NCBI GenBank assembly: GCA_946402475.1
Contig: CAMIWP010000010.1
Location: forward strand, 1-13,130
Length of the DNA: 13,130 bases
DNA from: an uncultured Selenomonadaceae bacterium
GTDB taxonomy: Bacteria; Bacillota_C; Negativicutes; Selenomonadales; Selenomonadaceae
Reading direction: 5' to 3'
Shown here: positions 1 through 7,885 of the stretch, piece after piece
Numbering within the stretch: the first letter of the stretch is position 1
Layout: every line of letters begins with the position of its first letter
Made by a program: the position numbers and the translations under genes
Notes under the pieces: generated by a model
Databases searched by the model: none
What the model saw: the letters and a program-made list of their open reading frames with translations, nothing else
What the model was told of the DNA's origin: nothing

Positions 1-27
1 GACAAGGTTCTTGGCTTCAATATGCAC
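1..27 (-). CDS. lptB: LptB, LPS export ABC ATPase (5' fragment only)
   Basis: Only nine codons are inside the window. Reading left from a GTG at 27-25 they give (V/M)HIEAKNLV. This matches the usual opening of LptB, the cytoplasmic ATPase that powers LPS extraction by LptFG and feeds the LptC-LptA bridge. A G-rich ribosome site (GGGGGGA) lies about 8 nt upstream. The frame is closed by a TGA at 51-49, so GTG is the only usable start. It follows lptA by 36 nt, the lptA-lptB order known from many LPS-bearing bacteria. The call rests on a very short peptide plus position; Walker and signature motifs would lie outside the window. Confidence 0.75.
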
Positions 28-63
28 GGCGGAATCCCCCCAAACTTCTCAGGCTGTTCCCTT

Positions 64-783
64 TCATTGTACCTTAGCTTTGCCATCCTGTGCAAGATAA
101 ATCGTCAACCGATTGCCCCGCACCGTGTTGTTGTCCTGGATGGCCCAGGCATGTCCCGTAAGTATGGCCTTTCCCTGCTCCTTGCCGAAATAGTCCACCC
201 GGTCCCCCGCAGCCTCCAGATCATTCGGAGGGCTCACGAGATGAGCATGACCTATGCCCACATAGTGCTCCTCTCCCAGCCAGCCTTCCATGAAATCCGC
301 CGTAAAAGTGCCATCCTTGCTGGTGATGATTCCACCCGTGGGGATCTTGACGTATTCGTTCTGCTTGGGAAAATACTCCACGGTCTCCCCTCGAAAGGTC
401 TTGTCCTGCTGCGTGCCGTAGACATTCCCGAGGGCAAGCATATGATCGGGGCCGTCCGTGGTCAGCTTCTCGCAAGTGACCCGCATATCCTCGCGAACCG
501 CCACCACATTGCCCTCCACCATGCCCTCCTGGGTATTGATATTGTAGGCGGCCCTCGCCCCGGCGACCTTGGAGATGCCTCGCTTCATGAGCACATTCCC
601 CTCCGCCGTCACCACGCCGGTCTTCATGTCGTATTCCACCATGTCTGCGTCCAAAGAGGACGGCTCGGGACTGTCAGCGGCATGGAGCACTCCCGCCTGC
701 TGGCTTCCCGCCAGAAGAAGGGCTGCCAATGCAACGGTTCCCAACATTTTCCCTATCTTACTTTTTTTCATTGTTTTCCTCAT
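64..783 (-). CDS. lptA: LptA/OstA-like periplasmic LPS transport protein
   Basis: A 239-aa secreted protein of the LptA (OstA) family. These proteins oligomerise into a beta-jellyroll bridge that carries LPS from LptC at the inner membrane to LptD at the outer membrane. The N terminus is a clear signal peptide: basic residues 2-12, a hydrophobic core at about 13-25, and a likely type I cleavage near LHA/AD (residues 33-37). The mature part has the repeating short beta-strand pattern of the family (for example VVTAEGNVLMKRG and MVEGNVVAVRE). The gene overlaps the end of lptC and is followed by lptB. Two starts are possible. ATG at 783 has AAGG 8 nt upstream; ATG at 771 (residue 5) has GAGG 6 nt upstream. 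The second would give a more usual MKKSK signal peptide. Family assignment is firm; the exact start is open. Confidence 0.9.
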   Translation of the reverse strand: MRKTMKKSKIGKMLGTVALAALLLAGSQQAGVLHAADSPEPSSLDADMVEYDMKTGVVTAEGNVLMKRGISKVAGARAAYNINTQEGMVEGNVVAVREDMRVTCEKLTTDGPDHMLALGNVYGTQQDKTFRGETVEYFPKQNEYVKIPTGGIITSKDGTFTADFMEGWLGEEHYVGIGHAHLVSPPNDLEAAGDRVDYFGKEQGKAILTGHAWAIQDNNTVRGNRLTIYLAQDGKAKVQ

Positions 784-1327
784 CCTTTACGCCTTTTTCG
801 ATATGTGCCTTGCCGATGATCTTGATGCGGTTGAAGCCGTCACTGCTCTCGATGAGATCGCCGCTGGCCCGCATGTCATCCTTCTTCACGCGAACATCCA
901 CCTCTGCCACCAGTTTTTCCTGGGCCGCAAGCCAGGTGAGCTTCTGGCTGGTGAGTTCCGCTCCGTCCGTGTTCGTGACCTTCACATCCCCGTCCACCGC
1001 GATGTCCTTCGTGCCTTGGCGGTACAAGCCATGCTTCGCCACAAGGGTCACCACCCGGCCGTTTTCCTCGTAGAACTGTCCTTTGATGTTCTCCATTTCC
1101 GCATCCTGCGTATCCACGTTCATGGAGATCCTGTCCGCCCGAAGTTCCCACTGTTTCCTGCCATCCTTCTCGGCGCTGAGGGTATTCCCCTCATAGGACA
1201 TGATGCGAGGCTCGTCCTTCGGGGGCGCCGCCTTCGGAGGTTCGGGAATGGAGCGCACGACCCACACGACGAGAGCGAGGAAGATCAGGATCCCGATTCC
1301 CGCAAAAAACTTTCCCCGATTGTTCAT
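758..1327 (-). CDS. lptC: LptC, inner-membrane LPS export protein
   Basis: LptC is a bitopic inner-membrane protein that receives LPS from LptB2FG and passes it to LptA. From ATG at 1327 the product is 189 aa, close to the family norm. Residues 1-5 (MNNRG) precede one transmembrane helix at about 6-24. After that comes a periplasmic beta-rich domain with repeats such as GKDIAVDGDVKV-type strands related to LptA. The frame is open upstream to 1420, but that extension lies inside the acyltransferase gene and encodes a charged, non-conserved stretch before the membrane helix. ATG 1327 instead forms an ATGA overlap with the upstream stop and has AGGA/AAAGGAG upstream. Its TAA (758-760) lies inside the lptA coding start, so lptC and lptA are probably translationally coupled. 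Confidence 0.9.
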   Translation of the reverse strand: MNNRGKFFAGIGILIFLALVVWVVRSIPEPPKAAPPKDEPRIMSYEGNTLSAEKDGRKQWELRADRISMNVDTQDAEMENIKGQFYEENGRVVTLVAKHGLYRQGTKDIAVDGDVKVTNTDGAELTSQKLTWLAAQEKLVAEVDVRVKKDDMRASGDLIESSDGFNRIKIIGKAHIEKGVKDEENNEKK

Positions 1328-2241
1328 TCCCCGTCCTGCTCCTTTGATTTTACCGTATGATGCTTGTTCTTCTTCTGCTCTTCCGGCGCCGTATTCCACC
1401 GCTTCTGGAACCATATCCACTGGGTGGGATTCTCCCGGATGACCCGGTCGATGATCCCCGTCATCCTCACCGTGAAGTCAAAGAGATCCTTGTCCGTGTC
1501 CCCCGTATCCCCGCAACGCATGGCCTCGCCGATGCAGATCCTGTGCTTCCCGCTTTTCTGCCGCAGGATGAACATGGGGATCACCGGAGCATTGAATTTC
1601 CGGGCAAACACCGCCGCTCCCATGGGAGTTGACGCCGTGCGTCCCAAAAAGTCGATGAACGCGCCGCCCGGCCCCGCATCCTGATCCATGAGAAACCCGA
1701 GGAGCTTGCCCTTTTTCAGCGCACGGCCCGCCGCCAGCAGTTCGCTGGTTCCCCTGGAAAAGATCTCCACCCCCACCGTGGAACGAAGATCATCCAGCGC
1801 CCGGGTGTAATCCATGTTGGGCTGAGGCTTGGCGATGGCCGTCGTCTGGACATTGCTCAATGCCATGGCCGCCGACATCCACTCCCAAGTCCCCACATGG
1901 CCGGTGATGACCACGAGGCCATGGCCTTCCTTCATGGCCTCGGTAACCCGTTCCAAGTGATCGATTTCCACGTACTCGTGAAGGTTTTGCGCGTTCAGGT
2001 TGGGCATGTAGAGGATTTCCAACATATTGCGGGCCAAGTTCACAAAGGATTCCCTGACGGTTCGCCTCACTTCCTCATCCGGCATCTGAAGGCAAAGGCT
2101 CATTTGCCGAATGGCCCGGTTCCTCTGCTTCTTCACGAGAAGGTAATAGAGATTCCCAAGCAGCCTGCCGATTCCCATGAGCAGTTTGTACGGCGTATGC
2201 CGCGCGCACCAGCTCATGAACATCAAGGTCTTGTATAGCAT
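1324..2241 (-). CDS. lpxL: LpxL/HtrB-family lipid A late acyltransferase
   Basis: A 305-aa member of the LpxL/LpxM lysophospholipid acyltransferase family. These enzymes move an acyl chain from acyl-ACP to a hydroxyl of a lipid A 3-hydroxyacyl chain at the cytoplasmic face of the inner membrane. The HX4E catalytic motif is visible as GHVGTWEW (His115, Glu120). Also typical are the MDQDAG block (185-190), the PMGAAVFARKF segment (206-216) and the C-terminal PTQWIWFQKRW (272-282). The N-terminal region (about 1-36) is hydrophobic/basic and likely membrane-associated. The tail (287-305) is highly charged. ATG at 2241 has GGAGG 10 nt upstream. It is the only acyltransferase of this type in the window, so LpxL versus LpxM and its chain preference cannot be decided from sequence. 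Confidence 0.88.
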   Translation of the reverse strand: MLYKTLMFMSWCARHTPYKLLMGIGRLLGNLYYLLVKKQRNRAIRQMSLCLQMPDEEVRRTVRESFVNLARNMLEILYMPNLNAQNLHEYVEIDHLERVTEAMKEGHGLVVITGHVGTWEWMSAAMALSNVQTTAIAKPQPNMDYTRALDDLRSTVGVEIFSRGTSELLAAGRALKKGKLLGFLMDQDAGPGGAFIDFLGRTASTPMGAAVFARKFNAPVIPMFILRQKSGKHRICIGEAMRCGDTGDTDKDLFDFTVRMTGIIDRVIRENPTQWIWFQKRWNTAPEEQKKNKHHTVKSKEQDGE

Positions 2242-2263
2242 GGAACACGATCCTCCAATTCGT

Positions 2264-2824
2264 CTACTGTCCCAGTTCCTCCAAGGACACCGGACGCAAA
2301 AAATCCTCCACGATGCTTTCCCATTTTCCCTGGGCCTTCAAGATGAATTCAAGGACCTCCCGAACCGCTCCCCTGCCGCCGGGGAATCCTGAAACGAGGT
2401 GGACGCGCTGCCGCACCTCGGGTACCGCATCCGCAACGGCGGCGGCAAGACCGGCCTGCACCAGAATGGGAAGATCGATGAGGTCATCGCCGATGTAGGC
2501 GATCTCCTCATTCCGAAGGGAAAACTTTTCCTTGAGTTCCCCGTAGGCCCGGCGCTTGTCCATGCAGCCCTGCCATACGGCATCGATTTGAAGCTCCTTT
2601 CCCCGGCGCTCGACCTGGGGGGAATTTCTTCCCGTGATGATGGCCGTCTTCAAGCCGTTTTTCCGCGCCAGGGTGATGCCAAGCCCATCCCGGCAGAAGA
2701 AGGGCTTGTAAAGCTCCCCCTCCGCTCCCACGTAGATGCCGCCATCCGTGAGAACTCCGTCCACGTCGAAGATGACCAGGCGGATCCTTTTCGCCCGCTC
2801 CAACGCCCCCGCCATCTGCTCCAT
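2264..2824 (-). CDS. kdsC: Kdo-8-phosphate phosphatase KdsC
   Basis: KdsC hydrolyses Kdo-8-phosphate to Kdo, the third step of CMP-Kdo synthesis. From ATG 2824 the product is 186 aa and is a capless HAD phosphatase of the C0 type. It has the DxD nucleophile motif FDVDGVLTDGG (Asp20, Asp22), the Thr of TGR (Thr64), a downstream lysine (Lys90) and the acidic pair in IGDDLIDLP (Asp113/Asp114). The GFPGGRGAVREV C-terminal segment is typical of KdsC. ATG 2824 is preferred because AAGGAG (2834-2839) sits 9 nt upstream; an in-frame TTG at 2833 would abut that site directly. The gene begins 1 nt after the kdsD stop. It completes a contiguous kdsB-kdsA-kdsD-kdsC block. Confidence 0.93.
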   Translation of the reverse strand: MEQMAGALERAKRIRLVIFDVDGVLTDGGIYVGAEGELYKPFFCRDGLGITLARKNGLKTAIITGRNSPQVERRGKELQIDAVWQGCMDKRRAYGELKEKFSLRNEEIAYIGDDLIDLPILVQAGLAAAVADAVPEVRQRVHLVSGFPGGRGAVREVLEFILKAQGKWESIVEDFLRPVSLEELGQ

Positions 2825-2825
2825 A

Positions 2826-3794
2826 TCACACAACTCCTTGCCGCAGGAGATCCGTCAGATGGACGATCCCCACGGGATTCTTCTCTTCGTCGATCACCGG
2901 CAGCACCGTAACGGGACGGGGCTTGTGCTTCTCCATGATGGAGAGGGCCTCCGCCGCCAAGCGATCCGGCGCTATGATCAGCGGATGCTCGAACATGATG
3001 TGCTCCACGGACTCATCCAGGAAATTGTTGTCCTTCGCCAGCGCCCGGCGGATGATGCCGTCGGTGACGAGCCCGATGAATTTTCCCGCTTCGTTCACCA
3101 CGGAAGCTGCGCCAAGCCCCTTGTCCGTCATGACAAAAAGCGCATCCTTTGCCGTCTTTCCCTGCCGGATGATGGGGTTGTCTTCCCCTGTGTGCATGAC
3201 GTGCTCCACCGTGAGAAGGAGTTTCCTTCCCAAGGCCCCGCCGGGATGGAACATGGCGAAATCCTGGGATGTGAAGTTCCGGGCCGCCATGAGGGCCATG
3301 GCGATGGCGTCTCCCATGGCAAGGGTCGCCGTGGTGCTGGCCGTAGGGGCGAGCCCCAGGGGACATGCCTCGCGCTCCACGCTGATGTCTACAAAATAGT
3401 CACTGTACTTTCCCAGTGAGGAATCCCGCCGCCCGCACATAGCGATGATCCTGGCGCCGATCCGTCTGATGACGGGCAAGATATTGACGATTTCCGAGGA
3501 CTCCCCGCTGTTGGAAATGGCTACCACCACGTCCTTCTCCGTCACCATGCCCAGATCCCCATGGAATGCCTCCGCCGGGTGCATGAAGAAGGAAGGGGTT
3601 CCCGTGCTTGCCAACGTGGCCGCAATCTTCTGGCCGATGTGCCCCGATTTTCCCATACCCGTGACAACCACCCGCGCCGTGCAATCCAGGATGCACTGGA
3701 CGGCACTTTCAAACTCATCGTCAATGCGCGGAATCAGGTTTGAAACCGCATCGGCCTCTATTTTGAGCGCCGCTATGGCTTTCTCCCTTATCAT
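2826..3794 (-). CDS. kdsD: Arabinose-5-phosphate isomerase KdsD (KpsF/GutQ family)
   Basis: KdsD converts ribulose-5-phosphate to arabinose-5-phosphate, the sugar precursor of Kdo. From ATG 3794 it is 322 aa. An N-terminal SIS domain (about 30-175) contains GMGKSG (Lys49), HPAEAFHGDLGM (His72, His78), SNSGESSE (Glu101), VERE (Glu142) and FHPGGALGRK (His183). These fit the positions of the known catalytic residues Lys59, Glu111, Glu152 and His193 of E. coli KdsD after a 10-residue shift. Two CBS domains follow (about 200-260 and 265-322). The frame could open at ATG 3824, but no ribosome site precedes it. ATG 3794 has AAAGG 9 nt upstream, inside the end of kdsA, and lies 4 nt after the kdsA stop. 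Identification is strong; Kdo context excludes a sugar-alcohol (GutQ) role. Confidence 0.93.
   Translation of the reverse strand: MIREKAIAALKIEADAVSNLIPRIDDEFESAVQCILDCTARVVVTGMGKSGHIGQKIAATLASTGTPSFFMHPAEAFHGDLGMVTEKDVVVAISNSGESSEIVNILPVIRRIGARIIAMCGRRDSSLGKYSDYFVDISVEREACPLGLAPTASTTATLAMGDAIAMALMAARNFTSQDFAMFHPGGALGRKLLLTVEHVMHTGEDNPIIRQGKTAKDALFVMTDKGLGAASVVNEAGKFIGLVTDGIIRRALAKDNNFLDESVEHIMFEHPLIIAPDRLAAEALSIMEKHKPRPVTVLPVIDEEKNPVGIVHLTDLLRQGVV
2834..2839 (-). promoter_or_regulatory. Ribosome site deciding the kdsC start
   Basis: AAGGAG lies 9 nt before ATG 2824 and touches the alternative TTG at 2833, so it supports ATG 2824. It sits inside the last codons of kdsD. Confidence 0.6.
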
Positions 3795-3798
3795 GGCC

Positions 3799-4623
3799 TC
3801 ATACCTTTCTTCGCACAATCTCATGGATCGACAGTGCGTCCTTCAGCAGATCCTCCAGCTTGTCGAGATAGAGCATGTTGGGCCCGTCGGAAAGAGCCTC
3901 CTCGGGATTGTCGTGAACCTCAAGAAAGAGACCGTCTATGCCCACCCCGACGGCGGCGCGCACGAGAGGCTCCACGTACTCCCGGTTCCCGGAGGATTTC
4001 GTTCCCGCTCCGCCGGGGATCTGCACGCTATGCGTCCCGTCGAAGATCACGGGATAGCCGAAGGAACGCATGATGGGAAAGCTCCTCATATCCACCACCA
4101 GGTTGTTGTAGCCGAAGGATGCTCCCCGTTCCGTCAGGAGGATCCCCTCATTCCCGCTCTCATGGAGCTTATCCACCACATTCCGCATATCCGATGGAGA
4201 AAGGAACTGGCCCTTCTTCACGTTGACCACCTTTCCCGTCCTGGCCGCCGCGTAGAGAAGATCCGTCTGGCGGCAGAGGAACGCCGGGATCTGGAGGATG
4301 TCCGCAACCTCGGCCACCGGCTCCGCCTGATAAGTTTCATGGATGTCCGTCACAATGGGCACTCGGAGCTCTTCCTTGATCTTCTGCAACATCTCTATGC
4401 CCTTCTCCATGCCGGGGCCTCGAAAACTGTGAAAGGACGAGCGGTTCGCCTTGTCAAAGGAAGCCTTGAACACGTAAGGTATGCCCAAGCGGCCGCAGAT
4501 GTCCTTGATGGTGCGCCCGATGTAAAGGCACCGATCCAGCCCTTCCAGAACGCAGGGACCTGCCATGAGAACCAAGGGCTCGCCGTCACCGATTGCAAAA
4601 TTGCCCACCGTTACCTTGTTCAT
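3799..4623 (-). CDS. kdsA: Kdo-8-phosphate synthase KdsA, apparent metal-dependent class
   Basis: KdsA condenses phosphoenolpyruvate with arabinose-5-phosphate to give Kdo-8-phosphate. The 274-aa TIM-barrel protein has the KANRSS motif (58-63), which separates it from DAHP synthases (KPRTS there). It also has [17 protein letters not shown] (92-96), FLCRQTDL (115-122) and NVKKGQF (134-140). The segment AGPCVLE (21-27) carries Cys24. In the E. coli enzyme this position is Asn26; in metal-dependent enzymes such as Aquifex KdsA it is Cys. The other expected metal ligands are visible as His198, Glu235 and Asp246. The start overlaps the kdsB stop as ATGA and has GAGGAGG 7 nt upstream. Metal dependence is inferred from family knowledge, not shown. 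Confidence 0.95.
   Translation of the reverse strand: MNKVTVGNFAIGDGEPLVLMAGPCVLEGLDRCLYIGRTIKDICGRLGIPYVFKASFDKANRSSFHSFRGPGMEKGIEMLQKIKEELRVPIVTDIHETYQAEPVAEVADILQIPAFLCRQTDLLYAAARTGKVVNVKKGQFLSPSDMRNVVDKLHESGNEGILLTERGASFGYNNLVVDMRSFPIMRSFGYPVIFDGTHSVQIPGGAGTKSSGNREYVEPLVRAAVGVGIDGLFLEVHDNPEEALSDGPNMLYLDKLEDLLKDALSIHEIVRRKV
3804..3808 (-). promoter_or_regulatory. Ribosome site deciding the kdsD start
   Basis: AAAGG lies 9 nt before ATG 3794, within the last codons of kdsA. The alternative ATG 3824 has no comparable site, so the shorter KdsD is preferred. Confidence 0.55.
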
Positions 4624-5366
4624 AGGGATTCCTCCTCTTTCATTTTTCTATAGATCTCGTTGATCATCTCCAGATCCTCTTCCGTATCCACCCCGACAAA
4701 GCGCTTGTCTGTCCTGATGACCTTGATGCGACAGCCGTTCTCCAATGCCCTGAGCTGTTCCAGCGACTCGCTCTTTTCCAACGGGGTCGGCTCCATCTTC
4801 GCGTAGCGGAGCAGAAAATCCCTACGGTAGGCATAGATGCCGATGTGCTTGAACACCGGCGACACCCCCGCCTTTCGGGGATAGGGCATGAGGGACCTGG
4901 AAAAATAAAGGGCATAGCCTTGGAGATCTGTGACCACCTTTACATTGTTCGGATTTCTCTGCTCTTCTTCGTCCTTCATCTCCGTCATGACCGTAGCCAT
5001 CTGAAGGGCTTCGTCCCCGTCAAAGGCAGCGGCAAGCTCGTCGATGAGACCGGGATCGATCAGCGGCTCGTCTCCCTGGACGTTGATGACGAGATCCATT
5101 TCCGGGAATGCCCCCGCCACCTCGGCCAGTCGATCCGTTCCCGTGGGATGATCCTTCGCTGTCATCATGGCGCATCCGCCGTTGGACTCCACAGCATCCT
5201 TGATGCGCTCATCGTCCGTCGCCACGAGAACCCGTTCCACCCGCTTTGCCCGGGAAGCCCGCTCATAGACGCGGCAGATCATGGGGAGCCCGCAAATATC
5301 CTTCAGAGGCTTTCCCGGAAGTCTTGTCGACGCATAGCGCGCCGGTATGACACAAAGAACCTTCAT
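4620..5366 (-). CDS. kdsB: CMP-Kdo synthetase KdsB
   Basis: KdsB activates Kdo with CTP to CMP-Kdo, the donor used by WaaA. The 248-aa protein has the full nucleotidyltransferase signature. [15 protein letters not shown] (7-21) binds CTP, HPTGTDR (73-79) and VQGDEP (96-101, Asp99) lie at the active site, and KHIGIYAY (173-180) plus GVDTEED (225-231, Asp227) complete substrate and Mg binding. Length is normal. The ATG overlaps the TGA of the upstream waaA-lpxK gene (ATGA), with AAGGA about 9 nt upstream. Its own stop overlaps kdsA in the same way, so three genes are linked by start/stop overlaps. Confidence 0.95.
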   Translation of the reverse strand: MKVLCVIPARYASTRLPGKPLKDICGLPMICRVYERASRAKRVERVLVATDDERIKDAVESNGGCAMMTAKDHPTGTDRLAEVAGAFPEMDLVINVQGDEPLIDPGLIDELAAAFDGDEALQMATVMTEMKDEEEQRNPNNVKVVTDLQGYALYFSRSLMPYPRKAGVSPVFKHIGIYAYRRDFLLRYAKMEPTPLEKSESLEQLRALENGCRIKVIRTDKRFVGVDTEEDLEMINEIYRKMKEEESL

Positions 5367-7867
5367 TGGGCATCCATCCTTTCCTCACCGTGCCGTTCCC
5401 GCAATTTCTCCCGAAGCATGGCGCGAAATTCTTCCGCGCCGCTCTGAAAGGTCACCTCAACGCATATCACATAGACGGGGATCTGCCACTCTTCCCGGAC
5501 GACCTCGGCGGGGATCTTCACCGCATCCTTTTCCGTGATGACGATTGCCTCCACCCCTTGGGCCTCCGCTTGATGGAGGACATCCGTCATCTCCTTCATG
5601 GTATAATCGTGATGATCCGGATACCGGAGGCTCTCCACGATGACCGCGCCCAGATCCGACAGGGTCTGCTCAAAGGATGCCGGGTTCCCTATGGCGGAAA
5701 CAGCCATGATGTGCTTTCCCCGTATTTCCGAAACATCCAACCCATCCCCCGCGATGTTCTCATGCCATTCCGCCATGGGCATGAAGCACCGGGGCTGATG
5801 AATGCTTTCCATAATGAGGGCGGAGGCATTGTAGCGGTGAACCGTGTCGCGAATGAGCTCCCTGGAACCGTCCGCCGCCTGATCCACCTTCGTCATGAGA
5901 CAGACATCGGCCCGGCTGATGTGTGCGATGGGCTCACGTAAGGTGCCTCGGGGCAGAATGTGCCCATTTCCGAATACATTGACAGCATCCACCAAAAGGA
6001 TGTCCATATCCCGCTTCAACTGCCAGTGCTGATAGCCGTCATCCAGGATCGCCACCTCCGCGCCGAAGTGCTCTATGGCATATCGTCCGGTCACGGCCCG
6101 TTCCGCGCCGATGAGCACTGGAACGCTGGGAAGATGCTTCGCCAGCATGAACGCTTCGTCCCCTGCCTCGGAGGCATCCATGTGAAGTCGCTCCCCGTCG
6201 GAGACAACACCCACGTCCCCGTGCCACTTCGCGCGATAGCCGCGATTGAGGATGACCACCCGGTACCCCATATCCCGGATATCCCTCGCCAGCCGCTGGG
6301 CCGTTGGCGTCTTGCCGGTACCGCCCACGGTGACGTTTCCGAGACTGATGACAAAGCAGTCCAGCCCCTCCCGACGAAAGAAACCGATCTTGTACCCCGC
6401 CAGCTTCACATTCACAAGAAAGCGGTAGATCAAGGAGAAGCCGTACAACACCAACATGATGATATTCAGGAAAATCCCGTGAACCTCCTTGCTGTGCACG
6501 AGGTTGATGAAATATGTCTGAAGGTTCTCGATTTTCTCCGTGGTCCGCACATGAAGGGCATTTTCCTTCGCCTCGTACTCATCCAGCATCTCGTGGAGGA
6601 TGACGGCAGACTTGCGGGCCGCTCCTTTGTTCTCGTTGACGATGGCGAGCGTCTCCCGCTCCATGCGCTGCCGCTCCGCAGGATCGTCGAAAAGCCTCGT
6701 CACCTGCTGGGCCAGCTCATCCGCATCCTTCACGGTAATGCAGGCATCCCGCTTCGTGAACAGGGCGTGGGTGTCCTTGAAGTTGAACATATTGTGCCCC
6801 ACCACGATGGCTTTGCCATGGGCGGCAGGTTCCAAAATATTGTGTCCGCCGTGAGAGATAAGACTTCCTCCCACATAGATGACATCCCCGATGCTGTAGA
6901 TCTTCCCCAACTCGCCGATGGTATTGAGTATGACAATGTCGTGATCCGTTCCCGGATGCTCCTGAAGCCCCGTCCGCGTGGCAACGGAAAATCCTGCGGA
7001 CTTGCAGATGTGGATGACTTCCATGGTGCGAAGGAGCTCCCTGGGGGCGATCACCAGCTTTGCCCGAGGATGATTCTTTCTCACGGACGTAAATGCCTGG
7101 AGGACAAAGGTCTCCTCCCCCCGGTGAGTGCTGCCCGCAAGGAAGATTCCGTCTTCCTTGGAAAGTCCCATGTCCTTCAGGATCTTCTCCTTTTCCTCCG
7201 GGGAAACATCCGTGTAGGTCTGGTCGAATTTCGTGTTGCCCGTGATGGTGACGAGCTCCGGCGGCGCCCCCAGCCGCTTGATGTAATCGGCATCAATGGG
7301 GGACTGCATGGCAAACTTCGTCATGGTACCGATCATATCGGAGAGCATGCTGTGAAGATGCTTGTAGCGCTTCACGCTCTTGTCGCTGATGCGCCCGTTG
7401 ACCATCATGACGGGGATCCTGAGTTCCCTCGCCGTCTTGAGGAAATTCGGCCAAAGTTCCGTCTCCACCGGCAGGAACACTCTGGGATGGATGCGGCGCA
7501 GTACGCGTCCCGCCAGCCACGGGAAGTCCAGCGGATAGTATATGATGCTGTCCGCATCCTTGATGATGCGATTCGCCATTTCATAGCCGCTGGTGGTGAC
7601 CACCGATACCAAAATGGGACTCTTGGGGAATTCCTTTCGGAATTCCTTGATGAGGGGGCTCGTGGCCACGATCTCTCCCACGGAAGCGGCGTGGACCCAA
7701 ATGCAGTTCTTCTTTTCGACCGTCTCAAGGGCATGGGACGGAAAGACCCCGAACACGCTCTGACGGATGCGTTCCACGAACCCTCGCTCCCGTGTCGCCC
7801 TGGCCAGGAAAATCAGCAAGATCGGTATCACCAGGACAACCGCCGCTATATTGTACAGTAATTGCAT
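5363..7867 (-). CDS. waaA-lpxK: Fused Kdo transferase (WaaA) and lipid A 4'-kinase (LpxK)
   Basis: One 834-codon frame holds two complete enzymes. Residues 1-22 are a membrane anchor. Residues to about 425 are a GT30 Kdo transferase with HAASVGE (59-65, catalytic Glu65), VETELWPN (134-141), GNTKFDQ (210-216), AGSTHRGEE (244-252) and the GGHNILEPAAHG donor-binding segment (340-351). A charged linker (about 425-460) leads to a second hydrophobic helix (about 464-490). LpxK follows, with the P-loop GNVTVGGTGKTP (510-521), AGDEAFMLA (568-576), DDGYQHWQLKRD (609-620), ILPRGTLREP (637-646) and PDHHDY (750-755). LpxK phosphorylates the 4' position of the lipid A disaccharide and WaaA then adds Kdo, so the domain order is the reverse of the reaction order. 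ATG 7867 has GGGGAAGGA upstream, 18 nt after msbA. A missed stop through sequencing error is possible but nothing suggests it. Confidence 0.93.
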   Translation of the reverse strand: MQLLYNIAAVVLVIPILLIFLARATRERGFVERIRQSVFGVFPSHALETVEKKNCIWVHAASVGEIVATSPLIKEFRKEFPKSPILVSVVTTSGYEMANRIIKDADSIIYYPLDFPWLAGRVLRRIHPRVFLPVETELWPNFLKTARELRIPVMMVNGRISDKSVKRYKHLHSMLSDMIGTMTKFAMQSPIDADYIKRLGAPPELVTITGNTKFDQTYTDVSPEEKEKILKDMGLSKEDGIFLAGSTHRGEETFVLQAFTSVRKNHPRAKLVIAPRELLRTMEVIHICKSAGFSVATRTGLQEHPGTDHDIVILNTIGELGKIYSIGDVIYVGGSLISHGGHNILEPAAHGKAIVVGHNMFNFKDTHALFTKRDACITVKDADELAQQVTRLFDDPAERQRMERETLAIVNENKGAARKSAVILHEMLDEYEAKENALHVRTTEKIENLQTYFINLVHSKEVHGIFLNIIMLVLYGFSLIYRFLVNVKLAGYKIGFFRREGLDCFVISLGNVTVGGTGKTPTAQRLARDIRDMGYRVVILNRGYRAKWHGDVGVVSDGERLHMDASEAGDEAFMLAKHLPSVPVLIGAERAVTGRYAIEHFGAEVAILDDGYQHWQLKRDMDILLVDAVNVFGNGHILPRGTLREPIAHISRADVCLMTKVDQAADGSRELIRDTVHRYNASALIMESIHQPRCFMPMAEWHENIAGDGLDVSEIRGKHIMAVSAIGNPASFEQTLSDLGAVIVESLRYPDHHDYTMKEMTDVLHQAEAQGVEAIVITEKDAVKIPAEVVREEWQIPVYVICVEVTFQSGAEEFRAMLREKLRERHGEERMDAQ

Positions 7868-7885
7868 CTTCCTTCCCCTTCCGGC

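Noticed and set aside
22..819. Plus-strand 265-codon open frame over lptA
   Set aside because: It is a shadow of lptA and the end of lptC; composition and lack of motifs argue against a gene.
1328..1420. N-terminal extension of LptC to ATG 1420
   Set aside because: It lies wholly within the acyltransferase gene, adds a charged segment before the membrane helix, and ATG 1327 has a ribosome site and an ATGA overlap.
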